The notes: generated from the letters alone by a model not told the origin. A stretch of 64,000 bases of DNA from Sternotherus odoratus (GCA_032164245.1 JAVMKO010000004.1:34325626-34389625), one strand, 5' to 3'; positions 52,256 through 63,292 are shown, counted from the first letter of the stretch. A program made the numbers and translations.

Positions 52256-52735
52256 CATAAGAATGAAAAGAAAACTGAGGGGGGAATTAAAAGGCTGTTA
52301 CAAGGAGGAGGGAGAAAAATTATTCTATCCGTGGAGGTTAAGGAGAAGAAGCAATGGGCTTAAATTGCAGCCAACGCACTTTAAGTGGGATATTAGGAAA
52401 AACATCCGAAGGCCATGTCTACACTACAATGCTCAGGAGTTTCTCATGCCAACATAGCTGCCACAGCTCATGGAGGTGGTTTTATTATGCTGAAGGGAAA
52501 TTTCTCTCCTGTTGGCATAGAGCGGCTACACACGTGATCTTTAAAGTGGTGTAGCTGCATCCGTGCCGCTGTAAGCTGTCTAGTGTAGACAGGACAAAAA
52601 TTTTAAGAGCAGGTTAGACAAACACCTGTCAAGGATGGTGTAGGATAATACTTAATCATGCCTTGAGTGCAGGGGTCTAGACTAGAAGACATCTTGAGGC
52701 CCCTTCCAGTCCTGTGATTCTATGAAAGGGCTAAG
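52256..52735 (+). mobile_element. CR1 3' end, sense, interrupted by a MITE
   Basis: CR1-type 3' sequence: ggtctagactagaagacatc and ccttccagtcctgtgattct at the end, with aaattgcagccaacgcactt upstream. It abuts the antisense CR1 directly, so the two lie head to head. A MITE occupies 52413-52593. Confidence 0.65.
52413..52593. mobile_element. MITE nested in the CR1 3' end
   Basis: Ends ggccatgtctacactaca and ctgtctagtgtagacagg form an imperfect inverted pair. The interior contains ccaacatagctgccac and ctcctgttggcatagag. Resembles non-autonomous elements with tgtctacact ends found elsewhere here (53870, 57523). Confidence 0.55.
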
Positions 52736-52739
52736 AATA

Positions 52740-53865
52740 TTCAGTGGCATTAAAACCAAACTTTATCCTGCAAGTAATGGATATTATGCTTTATAGCTTT
52801 AGAACAGGGTAACATGAATTTTAGCAATTAATCTAGTATAAATGCTAGCAAAAGCATAAATCTCTCCCAAAAGATCATCTTGTCAACACACAAATATCCA
52901 AATAGTCAAAGGTTTCATATTTGGGAAGGAGCTCCTCTTCCTTTTATTTTGTCCCTGCTTTGCTTTACCCGCCTATTGGAACACTTCAAACACCATTCAT
53001 TTGACAACCCCTTTTGACTGTTGCAGTTAACTGTACAGGTTGCCATGGATTTTTATAGAAAAGTAACTTTGCTCACAAGATTTTCTGTTGGCAAGATGTA
53101 GAATTGCCACACTGGAAATCTGAAACTCCATCCTCAGTTAGCAGCTGGAGAAAGGGTTTGTAAGTGATCCCTTTGTGGAAAGCATTTTTCAAGTCAAGAG
53201 GATGACAAACAGATTGTGACTTTTTCTGGGAACTTTTCTAAGTAACTGCAAAAAAAACCAAAACGCATTTGGCTAATGAAATGGCTAAATCTGCTTTAGT
53301 AAATCCAAGTTAAAGATACTGGTGTGTACAATTGCAGATTTTTTTACTGTGCTTCACACTTAAGATTATGAAGTAAACCAGAATACTGTGATGTCACATA
53401 CATCCCACCTCAAAGGCAGATGTGTTTGGCGCACTAGCATTATCAATTAAAACAGAAGTGGAGAACCGCATTGTAACAGATAAGTAGTTGATGGATACAT
53501 TCCAGCTGCCTTTATGTAGCCTTAGATTTGCTGCTACTTGTACTTCAGAGCAAATACTTCCCTTTTGAGATATGTGAGCAATAAAAGCATTATCTAAAAA
53601 GTTAAATCTAGCCAGGTAAAGTTTTGGAAGAGCAGGATATGGTCTTGATTTTAGAACGGCTCAGGACTGCTCTGCATTGGCGCAAATCATCAGTAATGTT
53701 TTTGGGGGGAGCAGGGGTAGGTAAATATAAATGTTAGTAGAAAAGCTGAGAAGACTTTCCTTTACAACAGTTTGTGAGTCTTTCCTTTAAATCACTTTAC
53801 ATCTACTCAGGGCATGAGAGGGCCAGGTTGCCAGGCATAAAGCAGTTTGGGCAATATCTTCAAGG
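52740..53865. other. Intron sequence, nothing recognised
   Basis: AT-rich, without recognised repeats or exons. Confidence 0.5.
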
Positions 53866-53869
53866 CTAC

Positions 53870-54420
53870 GTCTACACTAAACACCATTGGCCGCAGTGTG
53901 TGGGATATGTGTGGCTACACAGCGCAGTGGAAAAGCAGGCCTCGTCCATGCTGCTTGTGTAGCTACACGTCAGTGAAAGATTCTGGCGGTCGCAAAAGGC
54001 TTCAGCAGCAGCAGGGAGCTGGCGTCTTTCACTATGATGAGGAAAGGCTCTGGCAGCAGGGAAGCGACTGGAAAATCCTCTTGCTATAGCCTTTCCCTGC
54101 TACAAGGAAACGCTCCAGCAACAGGGAGCTGGTGGAGCATTTCTCTGCTGCTGGAGTCTTTTCGTGTGGTGGGAAAGGGCTTTAGCAGCAGGACACTGGC
54201 TAAAAATAGCAGTGCGGGTGGGGTTGGGAAGAGCCACAGCCTGGGCGAGTAGAGAGTGTATAGGGTATACTGGTGTACATGCAGAGACCATTGAGACATG
54301 TCTTGATTCTACTGGCCTAAACTGAGCCTCACTGGTTATACTGCTACTTATATCCATGTTCGGGGCTACACCTGTATATATGTTACATGCCACTGAAAGA
54401 AGTGTGCACTGTACATGTAC
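53870..54420. mobile_element. Probable MITE with ctacgtctacact start
   Basis: Begins ggctacgtctacactaaaca, a common start of turtle-type MITEs. Internal sequence repeats the motif gcagcaggga or cagcaacagggagctgg several times (about 54010-54190), with the two halves partly inverted. The right end is not defined. Confidence 0.4.
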
Positions 54421-55572
54421 CTTTTAGAATGACCCGAATTCTTCTTCTTGTCTCTACAAAGCTCCAGTGCAGCTTGTTCTTGGTTTGGCAGAGCCCATAT
54501 TGTACGTAATAAATGTCTCTTAATAACTAAACAATTCTGTCAGCTATTCTGACACTAACTAGTCAAAGGCACAAGTTTTCACACAGACTGTTGCAAATGT
54601 GGAGTTTCTATGCCAAACTCTTCTGTAGTTGTGTTGAATCTTAAATAAAATAACAAAAAAAAAATACGGGAAATGCTCAGAAGATTTTATCTATGTGGCC
54701 CCCTTGCTCCACAAAAGGTTCGTGGAAGAATAGGGAACTGAACTTATCTCCTGAGATTCAGGCAGGTGCTCTAACAGCACCATCCTTCCTCCATTTACTT
54801 GTGCACAATGCTTTTGTCTCCCAAAGGCCTCATCCATTTTGCCTCTTACTTTCCAGAAAAATTCCATCTTGACATAAAATTACATATTGGAACTGTCAGG
54901 CCAATGGTTTATTTTTGACTGTCTGTTTCCCCAGTGGAAACATTTGACTTATGGAAGGATACAGTATAAAATATATTGGACTAGGTGGACCATTGCTGTA
55001 ATCTGACATGACCGTTCTTAATTCTCATTTTGGAAACTGTCTATTAATCCTGTTTATGTTCCTCAAGCTGCATTAGGAGCCATGCGTGCTTTGTGTATGT
55101 TCTTATGCATTTTATTTAACATTCTGGTGCACAGTGATACAGTACTTGTCAAGGGCAGATATGGGTTGATTAAGGTTTTATTCCTATACTGCTGGCACTC
55201 CAGGAGAAGACAAAATCCTTTTGTGTTTTAACTGGCCATCAATTACAGTGCTGTGGCATAAGGGGTATTGTTTCCTAACCCATACAAGGTTCTAGCTTAG
55301 CAAACCTGTAGCTTTAGTTTTACTGGTGATACTGTTTTAGTTTGCAAAGACTGTCTTAGTATGTCTATATATAACATAATGAACCCCCTGGATTCTATTG
55401 TAATACAAATAATAAATGATCTTAAGATATAATCACAGTGCAGGCTCATACCTTTAATGCATAAAAGTCAAATGTCTTGTATCCAACAATCTGCATTTAA
55501 TGTAGGTATTTCCTTACAAGTCAAGTGTAGAAAACATTGACTTCAAAATGTTAGTAAACATTTTACTGACAG
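54420..55572. other. Intron sequence with a CR1 tail
   Basis: About 54950-55025 has the CR1 3' tail (attggactaggtggaccatt, then tgacatgaccgttcttaat), sense orientation. The rest is unassigned. Confidence 0.45.
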
Positions 55573-55871
55573 GCTGGCCCACATGTTCACAGGAGGGCTT
55601 TCAGGTAAATAAACCAGCCAACCAATTGTCATAGTCATGGGGAGCCATCAAGATTATATACCACCATTAATGGCCCACACTTTGAGGTCCTATTTTAATT
55701 ATGCAGAGTTATACTTGGTATTTCTAGCTTCAGATACAAAAATGATACATGCATACAAACATGATGAACACAGTTGGTAAGCTTTGTAATGATACCTGAC
55801 TACCTTATGCATAAAGCATATTTGTTACATCATAAGCATATTTTCATAAAGCATATGGAGAGCAACGTCAC
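55573..55871 (-). mobile_element. LTR-like unit family A, 5' fragment, antisense
   Basis: Reverse complement of the first 300 or so bases of the family A unit: gagccatcaagattatatac, then the gtaatgataccttaccttatgc region. It ends gagcaacgtcac. It stops about 90 bp before FGF2 exon 2. Confidence 0.6.
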
Positions 55872-55961
55872 AGCTACATCCAGGTCTTTGTCTAGCTTAA
55901 TCTTTGTTAGATGTTAAAATAGCAATGGCTTTGAGAACTGACTTTATCTTTTTGTTCCTAG

Positions 55962-56065
55962 TCAAATTGCAACTTCAGGCAGAAGAAAGAGGAGTGGTGT
56001 CAATCAAAGGCGTATGTGCAAATCGTTTCCTTGCTATGAAGGAAGACGGAAGATTATTGGGATTG
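55962..56065 (+). CDS. FGF2: FGF2 coding exon 2
   Basis: 104 bases, the same length as human exon 2, between a ttcctag acceptor and a gtaagc donor at 56066. With the base carried from exon 1 it encodes residues 60-94: IKLQLQAEERGVVSIKGVCA followed by NRFLAMKEDGRLLGL. These are middle strands of the beta-trefoil fold. Cys78 (VCAN) is present; this is one of two surface cysteines known to matter for FGF2 self-assembly in unconventional secretion. Residue 82 is Phe where mammals have Tyr, the site phosphorylated by Tec kinase in human FGF2 (called Tyr81 in that literature). Residues 93-94 are Gly-Leu where human has Ala-Ser. The frame is intact and the splice sites are canonical. The reading continues in exon 3, outside the window. 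Confidence 0.97.
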
Positions 56066-57522
56066 GTAAGCAACGCTAGGTTCTTTCTTTACTTCATCTT
56101 CCTTCATGTTTAGCAGCTGGTTTTCGAGACATAAGAATACTCAACTACCCAGTCATATTGAATTGTTTCTGGCCAAATTGTGCCTCCAGCATGCAGCTTG
56201 AATAACGGGGCTCGGCAGTGGAAAGAGGCATCCTTCCTCATCCCAGGCAACACAGCCATACCATAGTGGCTTTTGCATGCAGAGGGCGTAAGGCCAAGAG
56301 AAAGCTTAGTGATTTTGTTTAAAGGGAATCATTTAAGTAAAAAAAAATTCCACTTCTTTCCAAAAATAAGTACTACCATTGTTACAATAATCTTAAATGT
56401 AAGTGAAAGCAGTTAGATGGCTGAAAACTGTTTTTTCAAGTTTCCATGATTTTGTGTTGTGACAGCGGTCTTCCATAGTTCTGTCTTTATAGTGAGTCAT
56501 TTTTCTCTTGTTTTGTGTGAGGTTTTTATCCAGACTGGAAAACTAGGAGAGATTTTTGAAAATATGTGTGTAAAACTACAACAATTAGTAGGAAGATTGA
56601 AACAGCGGGTGTAGCACCTGAAACTAGTTAACTTCTTTTAAAATTAACTAACCGGTTGTCAAGCTCCTATATATTGGGTAGTAGCAGCTATAAACCTTTA
56701 AGTCAATACATTTGTCATAAATTATACTTTAATATCTACCTGTACAAGATGTTTTCAATTCTGTTTCAGGACCTACAGTGTTAGGACCATTTTCATTTTA
56801 CTTACAACACACATAATGTCTGTTCTTCTGAGGTTTTATCAGACTTAAGTGTAAACGTTTGGTGTCTTTACCAATACTTTTTCATATATATATCCATTTA
56901 ATCCAAACACCCAACATTAGTCACTAGCCATTATATCACTGTAATATTTCCTTCCAGAAGTTCTCGACCAGCTCTTAAGTGACTCTCTAGTACTTTGGTT
57001 ATTCTGGAAAACAGCAGTGTAAATATTCTGTGACATTCTTCTTAGCTAAAGACACATTGGATTAGTTCCTAACTTCCAGCTGAGGTCCAATTATTGAAGG
57101 ATGGAAGAGGAAGGCTAAAAGTATTTTCTGTTCATCAAATCCTCAGGGCAGTTGAGACCCAGTTCAGTCTCCTCTCTCCCTGCCTCCTCATAATGTAGAG
57201 CAGCCTCAGGGAAGCTCTTAACCTACATAAATTATAGCAATCCCAAGGGACTGTTGTACCAGAAGGGATCACTGGAGCACAGCACATTCTGGTACACACC
57301 CTCTTCTGCCCCCAGCAGACATTCCACACCAGGACAAATCCATAGTTGTCCTTTTAAGTCAGTTTTAATGGTCTCTTTGCACCACCTGAGCAGCAGGAAG
57401 GGAATAGGGTGCTGAATCTGGCCCTTGTTTTCCTAGAAAGATGTATTGCAAGATAATCTTCAGCAGTGCTATCTGTAAGGTCATGGAAACAAAAGGGAGA
57501 TGATCCAAAGGATTGATTGTAA
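56066..57522. other. Intron 2, first part
   Basis: No repeat family recognised; AT-rich sequence with short homopolymers. Confidence 0.5.
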
Positions 57523-57660
57523 GATGGTGTCTACATGGAGAGGTTTACCAGTATGATGGTACAAGTATAATTAACTTCCTGTGTAGACATTCATATTTTG
57601 GAAAGCATGTCCACAGGAAGAGGTATAGTAATGCTGTAAAATTCTGTGTAGACAAGCCCT
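57523..57660. mobile_element. Short MITE with tgtctaca ends
   Basis: Ends tggtgtctacatggagaggt and ctgtgtagacaagccc are imperfect inverted repeats. A second internal inverted pair, cttcctgtgtagacatt and gcatgtccacaggaag, lies between. No coding capacity. Confidence 0.55.
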
Positions 57661-57746
57661 GAGAGAGACTAAATACATTTCTAATTATGTGTCCAGGCAG
57701 GTTGAAGTGTTCTCCTACAGGTTTTTGTATATTACCATTCCTACAC

Positions 57747-58713
57747 ACTCATCCCGGCAGAAGAGTCTGTCCTATCTCGAGGACTCTCATTCTGCCCCAC
57801 CACCCCCACAAACATGATACAATTCTGCGGTGATCTGGAAGCCTACTTTCGCTGTCTCCGACTCAAGGAATACTTTCAAGACAAATGGAACAGCACACTG
57901 ATACACAGACACCATCCCACCAGCAGCACAAGAAGAAGAACTCCACATGGACTCCTCCTGAGGGTCGAAATGACAGTCTGGACCTATACATAGATTGCTT
58001 CCACCGACGTGCACAGGCAGAAATTGTGGAAAAACAACATCGCCTGCCTCACAACCTAAATCGTGCAGAATGCAATGCTACCCACAGCCTCAGAAACAAC
58101 CCTGACATCATAATCAAAGAGGCTGATAAAGGAGGTGCTGTTGTCATCGTGGACAGGTCAGACTACCAAAAGGAGGCTACCAGACAACTCTGAAATACCA
58201 ATTTCTACAGGCCACTTCCCTCCGATCCCACTGAGGAATATACTAAGAAACTGCACCATCTACTCAGGACTTTCCCTGCACTAACACAGGAACAAATTAA
58301 CATACCCTTAGAGCCCCGACCGGGGTCATTCTATCTACTACCCAAGATCCACAAACCTGGAAACCCTGGATGCCCGATCATCTCGGGCATTGGCACTCTC
58401 ACTGAAGGACTGTCTGCATTTGTGGACTCTCTACTCAGACCCTATGCCACCAGCACTCCCAGCTATCTCCGTGATACCACCGACTTCCTGAGAAAACTAC
58501 AATGCATTGGTGACCTTCCAGAAAACACCATCCTAGCCACCATGGATGTAGAGGCTTTCTACACAAACATCCCACACAAAGATGGAATACAAGCTGTCTG
58601 GAATAGTATCCCCGATGATGCCACAGCACAGGTGGTTGCTGAGCTCTGTGACTTTATCCTCACACACAGCTATTTCAAATTTGGTGACAATATATACCTC
58701 CAGACCAGTGGCC
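57747..58713 (+). pseudogene. Penelope-like element reverse transcriptase fragment
   Basis: The first segment reads EESVLSRGLSFCPTTP and CGDLEAYFRCLRLKEYFQDK (57747-57905). A frame change near 57905 is followed by IKEADKGGAVVIVDRSDY, a stop at 58191, then SFYLLPKIHKPGNPG, TTDFLRKLQCIGDLPEN and the palm block ATMDVEAFYTNIPHKDGI (about 58540-58590). LPKIHKP and D-(V/A)-x-(A/S)-(L/F)-YTNIPH are hallmarks of Penelope-like (PLE) reverse transcriptases, relatives of telomerase. Homology stops at YLQTSGQ (58713), before the second catalytic motif and any GIY-YIG endonuclease. The frame then runs on into the adjacent C-rich array, giving a meaningless 392-residue reading. Dead copy. Confidence 0.85.
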
Positions 58714-58715
58714 AG

Positions 58716-59584
58716 AACCCGACACCCCCACCTCACCCCCCCAAGCAAACCCGACACCCCCTGACCAACCCCAACACCCACACCTCACCCACCCTGACAA
58801 CTTCCCACCCCCCCAGACCAAACCCGACACCCCCCCGGCTCACTTACCCCCCAACCGAACCCGACACCCCCACCTCACCCCCCCACCAATCGCAACACCC
58901 CCAGACCAAACCCGACACCCCCCGGCTCACTTACCCCCCGACCGAACCTGACACCCCTACCTCACCCCCCCACCAACCGCAACACCCCCTGACCAACCCC
59001 AACACCCCCACCTCACCCCTCACCCACCCCGACACCTTCCCACCCCCCCAGACCAAACCCAACACCCCCTGGCTCACTTACCCCCGACCGAACCCGACAC
59101 CCCCACCTCACCCCCCCCAAGCAAACCTGACACCCCCACCTCACCCCCCACCAACCGCAACACCCCCTGACAAACCCCAACACCCACACCTCACCCCTCA
59201 CGCACCCCGACACCTTCCCACCCCCCCAGACCAAACCCGACACACCCTGGCTCACTTACCCTCCGACCGAACCCGACACCCCCACCTCACCCCCCCCAAG
59301 CAAACCCGACTCCCCCACCTCACCCCCCCCAAGCAAACCCGACTCCCCCTGACAAACCCCAACACCCACACCTCACCCCTCACCCACCCCGACACCTTCC
59401 CACCCCCCCAGACCAAACCCGACACACCCTGGCTCACTTACCCCCCGACCAAACCCGACACCCCCACCTCACCCCCCCACCAACCGCAAAACCCCCTGAC
59501 CAACCCCAACACCCACACCTCACCCCTCACCCACCCCGACAACTTCCCACCCCCCCCAGACCAAACCCGACACCCCTCCGGCTC
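58716..59584 (+). repeat. C-rich minisatellite with higher-order units
   Basis: Built from variants of cccccacctcacccccccaa, gcaaacccgacacc and ctggctcacttaccc. The marker word ccagaccaaaccc recurs at about 58813, 58901, 59048, 59226, 59408 and 59556, so higher-order units are mostly 150-180 bp. No cytosine-to-guanine strand switch occurs until 59585. It follows directly on the truncated reverse transcriptase. Confidence 0.9.
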
Positions 59585-59625
59585 ACGGTGCACTGTGTAG
59601 CACACAGATTATTAAATACACTGTT

Positions 59626-59865
59626 CGGTCGGGGGGTGAGGTGGGGGTGTCGGGTTTGCTCGGGGGGTGAGGTGGGGGTGTCGGGTTTGCTCGGGGGGTG
59701 AGGTGGGGGTGTCGGGTTTGCTTGGGGAGGTCAGGTGGGGTTGTCGGGTTTGGTCGGGGGGTAAGTGAGCCGGGGGGGGTGTTGGGGTTGGTCAGGGGGG
59801 GGTGGGAAGGTGTCGGGGTGGGTGAGGGGTGAGGTGTGGGTGTTGGGGTTGGTCAGGGGGTGTCA
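59626..59865 (-). repeat. Inverted arm of the same minisatellite
   Basis: The plus strand is G-rich here: units of about 37 bp such as ggggtgaggtgggggtgtcg followed by ggtttgctcgg. This is the reverse complement of the array at 58716-59584. A 41-bp unrelated spacer (59585-59625) separates the arms. Confidence 0.9.
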
Positions 59866-59925
59866 ACTGTCTGCCCCCTCCCCACCTCCGACTGACCCGA
59901 GCAACGCCGGGCACTTATGCTAGTC
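59866..59925 (-). repeat. Terminal motif adjoining the inverted array
   Basis: Minus strand reads actagcataagtgcccggcg then ttgctcgggtc, with an imperfect cccg...cggg hairpin. This matches in layout the start of the C-rich element at 17206 (ctagtgtaaaagcccgtgta). Probably one end of an element whose interior is the C-rich array. Confidence 0.4.
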
Positions 59926-59929
59926 ATTA

Positions 59930-60922
59930 ATAAATGCTTCCTTTTTAAATCATGCTCTATCTTTAAAGGCACACTCACCAGAGGTTCCTTCGCTGGCTGG
60001 GGTACCAGCTTGGGATGGTTGGGAGGGTAATGGCCCAAGGGTGATGATACAGCTCCTGGCTGTCTGCTAACAGGGTTTCTCTCCTTGCCTCCTGCTGCTC
60101 CGTGATATTTCCGTTCTCGTCACTGTGGTCGTCATCTGAATCCTCCTCATGCCTGATGATTATCTCATCGGTGGAGTCCACGGAGACCGGTGCGACGGTG
60201 GTGGGGGCGCCCCCCATTATCCATTCAGTTCACTGTAGAACCGGCATGTCCGCGGCGGTCCCCCAGAGCGTCCGGTTGCCTCTTTGGTTTTCTGGAACGC
60301 TTGCCTCAGCTCCTTAATTTTCACGCGGCACTGTTGGGCATCCCTGTAGTGGCCCCTTTCCAGAATGGCCTTGAAGACTCTGGCAAATGTGTTGGCATTC
60401 CGTTTGTTGTTGCGTAGTTCCAACATCACGGATTCCTCTCCCCAGATAGCGATCAGATCCAACACCTCATGCGTGGACCATGCTGGAGCTCTTTTCCTCT
60501 GGTTGGTCTCCTGTGCTGCTGAGCTCTGCATGGTGGTGGTTTGTGCTGCTGAGCTCTGCATGGTGGCTTGTGCTGCTGAGCTCTGAATGGTGACTGATCA
60601 AACAGGAAATGCAATTCAAATGTTCCTTGGTCTTTTCCTGTCTACCTGGCCAGAGCAACGAGTTGAGAGTGCTGTCCAGAGCGGTCACAATGGAGCATTG
60701 TGGGACAGCCGCTGGAGGCCAATAACATCCCCATGCATCCTCACTACTCCACAATCGACCCAGAGAGGTCGATTTCAGCGCTACTTGTTAGGGAGGAGTA
60801 CAGAAATCGATTTTGAGGGCCCTTTAAATCGACGCAAATGGCAGCCATGTGAGGATGGGTACAGTTTTATTTCGACTTAATGATGCTAAAGTCGACATTA
60901 AGCTGTAGTGGGGACCAGGCCC
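59930..60922 (-). mobile_element. PIF/Harbinger element, right part with Myb gene
   Basis: The right end, tgtagtggggaccaggccc, is followed by taa (60923-60925). The last 170 bases match the MITE at 41755-42318 (gagggccctttaaatcgac, tttatttcgacttaa). A Myb/SANT-like gene lies inside on the minus strand. The left end is missing; the element meets the inverted minisatellite block near 59926. Confidence 0.75.
59975..60561 (-). pseudogene. Harbinger Myb/SANT-like DNA-binding protein, frameshifted
   Basis: From the ATG at 60561 the minus strand reads MQSSAAQTTTMQSSAAQ, a short Ser-Ala repeat. The Myb/SANT-like domain follows (RAPAWSTHEVLDLIAIWGEE, then ARVFKAILERGHYRDAQQCR and VKIKELRQAFQKTKEATG). 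It stops at 60217. Continuation in another frame (GGAPTTVAPVSVDSTDEI, then an acidic EEDSDDDHSDENGN stretch to 59975) shows a frameshift near 60215. In PIF/Harbinger elements this protein helps bring the nuclease to the element ends. The nuclease gene is not here; a separate broken one is at 18236-19290. The first methionine may belong to a repeat-expanded leader (atggtg and gagctctgca copies at 60505-60590). Confidence 0.85.
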
Positions 60923-60925
60923 TAA

Positions 60926-62042
60926 TGAGGAAAAAGAGCAGGTGGAAGCTGCCTCAGTCAGCCAAGAAAAGGGGCTGGTGAGAGATCCACAGGTGAGAAC
61001 CACCAGAGCCCAGGAGGCTGGGAGGTCCCAGAGAGGAAGCTGTAGGTGATGTCTGGGTAAAGGCTGAAAGCAGGAGAGCAGCAAGATGGGTTTGCTGGTG
61101 ACTTCTTCGAGCCAGAGAACCAAAGGTAGAGAGCTGAAGGCCAGAGAGCAGGAGAGGGAGTTGCCTGCTGATTTCTAAGCTGGAGAGCTGAAGCTAGGGG
61201 AGTGGTGGAGGGACTTGCCCATTGACATGTTCCAACTGGAGATGAAGGGTGGGAAGAGGGCTCAGACCCAGCGGGAGTGAGAGATGCTTCCCTGATGAGG
61301 GTGAACTCCCAGGAGAAAGGCTGTGGGGGCACCTGCTGGGATGAGCTGAGTTCCACTACAGCTGGGTGAAATGGAGTGGCTGCCCTGGTAAGACGAGAGA
61401 ACTAACAGAGCCCAGTGATGGTGGAAGATGCTGGAGTGTGGTAGACTGTATTTTGGGACTCTTTGGACTAGGATGTTGTAATAAACGATCCCCAAGAAGA
61501 GGTGTTATTGAGGCAAGAAAATTTGCACAGAGTTACTGGAGACTCTGAAGGAGGGAAACTGAGGTTCCCTGTTCTGCCACTGGTGGGAGCTCCAGGTAAG
61601 GTCACATTATGACAGTAATCCACTATTACTTCTACTCTATTCAGATTCTCAAAGGTCTGGAACTAGATACTTTGCTGCTGAGGCAATCCAAAAGGGAAAT
61701 CACTTAAACATAGATCTACCAGAAGGGGAACAGATGGTTCAGGATTTTGCACTTTCAGCCATGAGTTGGTTCTTCCAAACCCCTTGACTTGCATTCAAAC
61801 CTGAAAATACGCCTGCATTTTGAAGTCTAGACAAGCCCTTCTCAATATCTGCCATGAGGCAGTGCTCTCATTTGATGACATAATTGAGATCTTTTGACCC
61901 AAAGAGATCCATTACTTTGGTCAGTGTAATAAAACCATACTGTTATCCCTATCAGTATGTGTCTATATTGAGTGATACTACTGAACCTATAACAGCCAAT
62001 TTTAGCATTTGGGCCAATTCAGCTTTTACTTTTTCTTGGTGC
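60926..62042. other. Intron 2, possible old LTR-type repeat
   Basis: 60930-61615 is purine-rich with repeated ggagagctgaa, gagagcagga and similar phrases, an aataaa at about 61480 and an end near ggtaaggtcacattatgaca. It may be an LTR or composite repeat, but no termini are defined. 61616-62042 is unassigned. Confidence 0.35.
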
Positions 62043-62044
62043 TA

Positions 62045-62181
62045 CCCTGTTTCCCCGAAAGTAAGACATCCCCCGAAAATAAGACGTACTTCCAGTTTTG
62101 CCTCTCGCTGTAATATAATGTAATGTAATTTTGGGAGCAAAAATAAATATAAGACACTGTCTTATTTTTGGGGAAACACGG
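62045..62181. mobile_element. 137-bp TA-flanked MITE
   Basis: Ends ccctgtttccccgaaagtaa and cttatttttggggaaacacg g are imperfect inverted repeats, with TA on both sides (62043-62044 and 62182-62183). The subterminal word aagac is repeated (aagacatc, aagacgta, aagacact). No coding capacity. Probably Tc1/mariner-like. Confidence 0.75.
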
Positions 62182-62183
62182 TA

Positions 62184-63222
62184 ATAAGACACTGCATTGT
62201 ATGCAGATTTTAAAGCACACTGGAATCTAAGAATTATTGCAATTACAATTATTGTATAATTATTATATTATACTTGTACCATTCCAGTTCATCCATCGCG
62301 TCATCGAATTCTTTTAAGAGTATCTTTTGCATTCTGTAGAATAGACAGTTCTACACTCATTTGACCATCAGCATATATAGATTTCTCTTCAACCCAAGTA
62401 CATACTGAACTTTTCTTTTCCAGTATTTCATGCTATTTTGGTATCTGTCCATATACAGACCTGCCAGCCTCCTTTCACCCACTCTACAAAACATCTGGTG
62501 GTCAGTAATCATTTTGCATGTCTTCTGTGATTACATTGATAAACTCCAGTATCTATTTTGATACTCACTTCTGGTTGTTTTATTTCCAGGTATCACACAT
62601 CAATTAGTTATAGAAAACTCCTTGTAAAATTTAGTAAGAGACTCAACCAAAAATTCAGTTTCTGAATTAACTTCATCCAGCTTTTACTTGCTGAGTAGAT
62701 GTTCATAAATGTATCGTCTTTGTATTTCTTCATCATTTATGCTGAGTAACTTCTTTTGCAAAATGGCTTATTGCATGTCTGACACTGCACCTCTTGGGCT
62801 GAACTCCTAAATTGTGCAGTGATGTATTCTATTTGTCTTTATAGCTTGGTATGAAGTTTTAAGTAGATGTACTTCTGTTTTTCTGTAATTAACAGATTAA
62901 TTTGGGAAACACCATTTTTACTAGCTCTGTTCCTTCCTGCAGCAATCAGTTATCAGAAGAGCTAGTTCAAAAAATTTTGATGGAACATTTTTTCCATCAG
63001 AAAATGCTGTTTCAACAAAATCAAATCAAATTTGATCAGAAATTATCAAAATGGTGCATTCAATAAGGTTGAAATACATCATTTCAACTTTGGTATTGCA
63101 ATATCAAAATAATAGCCTAAACTAAACATTCAGCTTCATAAAAAAATAAACATTTTGGAATATTTTCTTTCACGGACATTTGAGATTTTAACTTTTCCTC
63201 CTGATTTGATGAAAGATGGAAC
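62184..63222. other. Intron 2, AT-rich
   Basis: About 62965-63200 has aaaattttgatggaacattt and tttccatcagaaaatgc type sequence, resembling a common AT-rich sauropsid repeat. Nothing else is recognised. Confidence 0.4.
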
Positions 63223-63234
63223 TTCAAACTCTCA

Positions 63235-63280
63235 GTATCAGAGGGGTAGCCATGTTAGTCTGGATCTGCTTTGTTGCTTT
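63235..63280 (+). mobile_element. 46-bp PLE-type terminal insertion with perfect TSD
   Basis: Consists only of gtatcagaggggtagccatg, ttagtctggatctg and ctttgttgcttt, the outer end of the repeat family at 27349, 30597 and 41709. It is flanked by a perfect 12-base direct repeat, ttcaaactctca (63223-63234 and 63281-63292). Confidence 0.75.
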
Positions 63281-63292
63281 TTCAAACTCTCA

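Noticed and set aside
58422..59600. 392-residue reading frame as a new protein
   Set aside because: The first part is a truncated Penelope reverse transcriptase. The rest is translated minisatellite without stops by composition.
58716..59865. CRISPR-like repeat array
   Set aside because: There are no constant repeats with unique spacers, and the context is a vertebrate intron.
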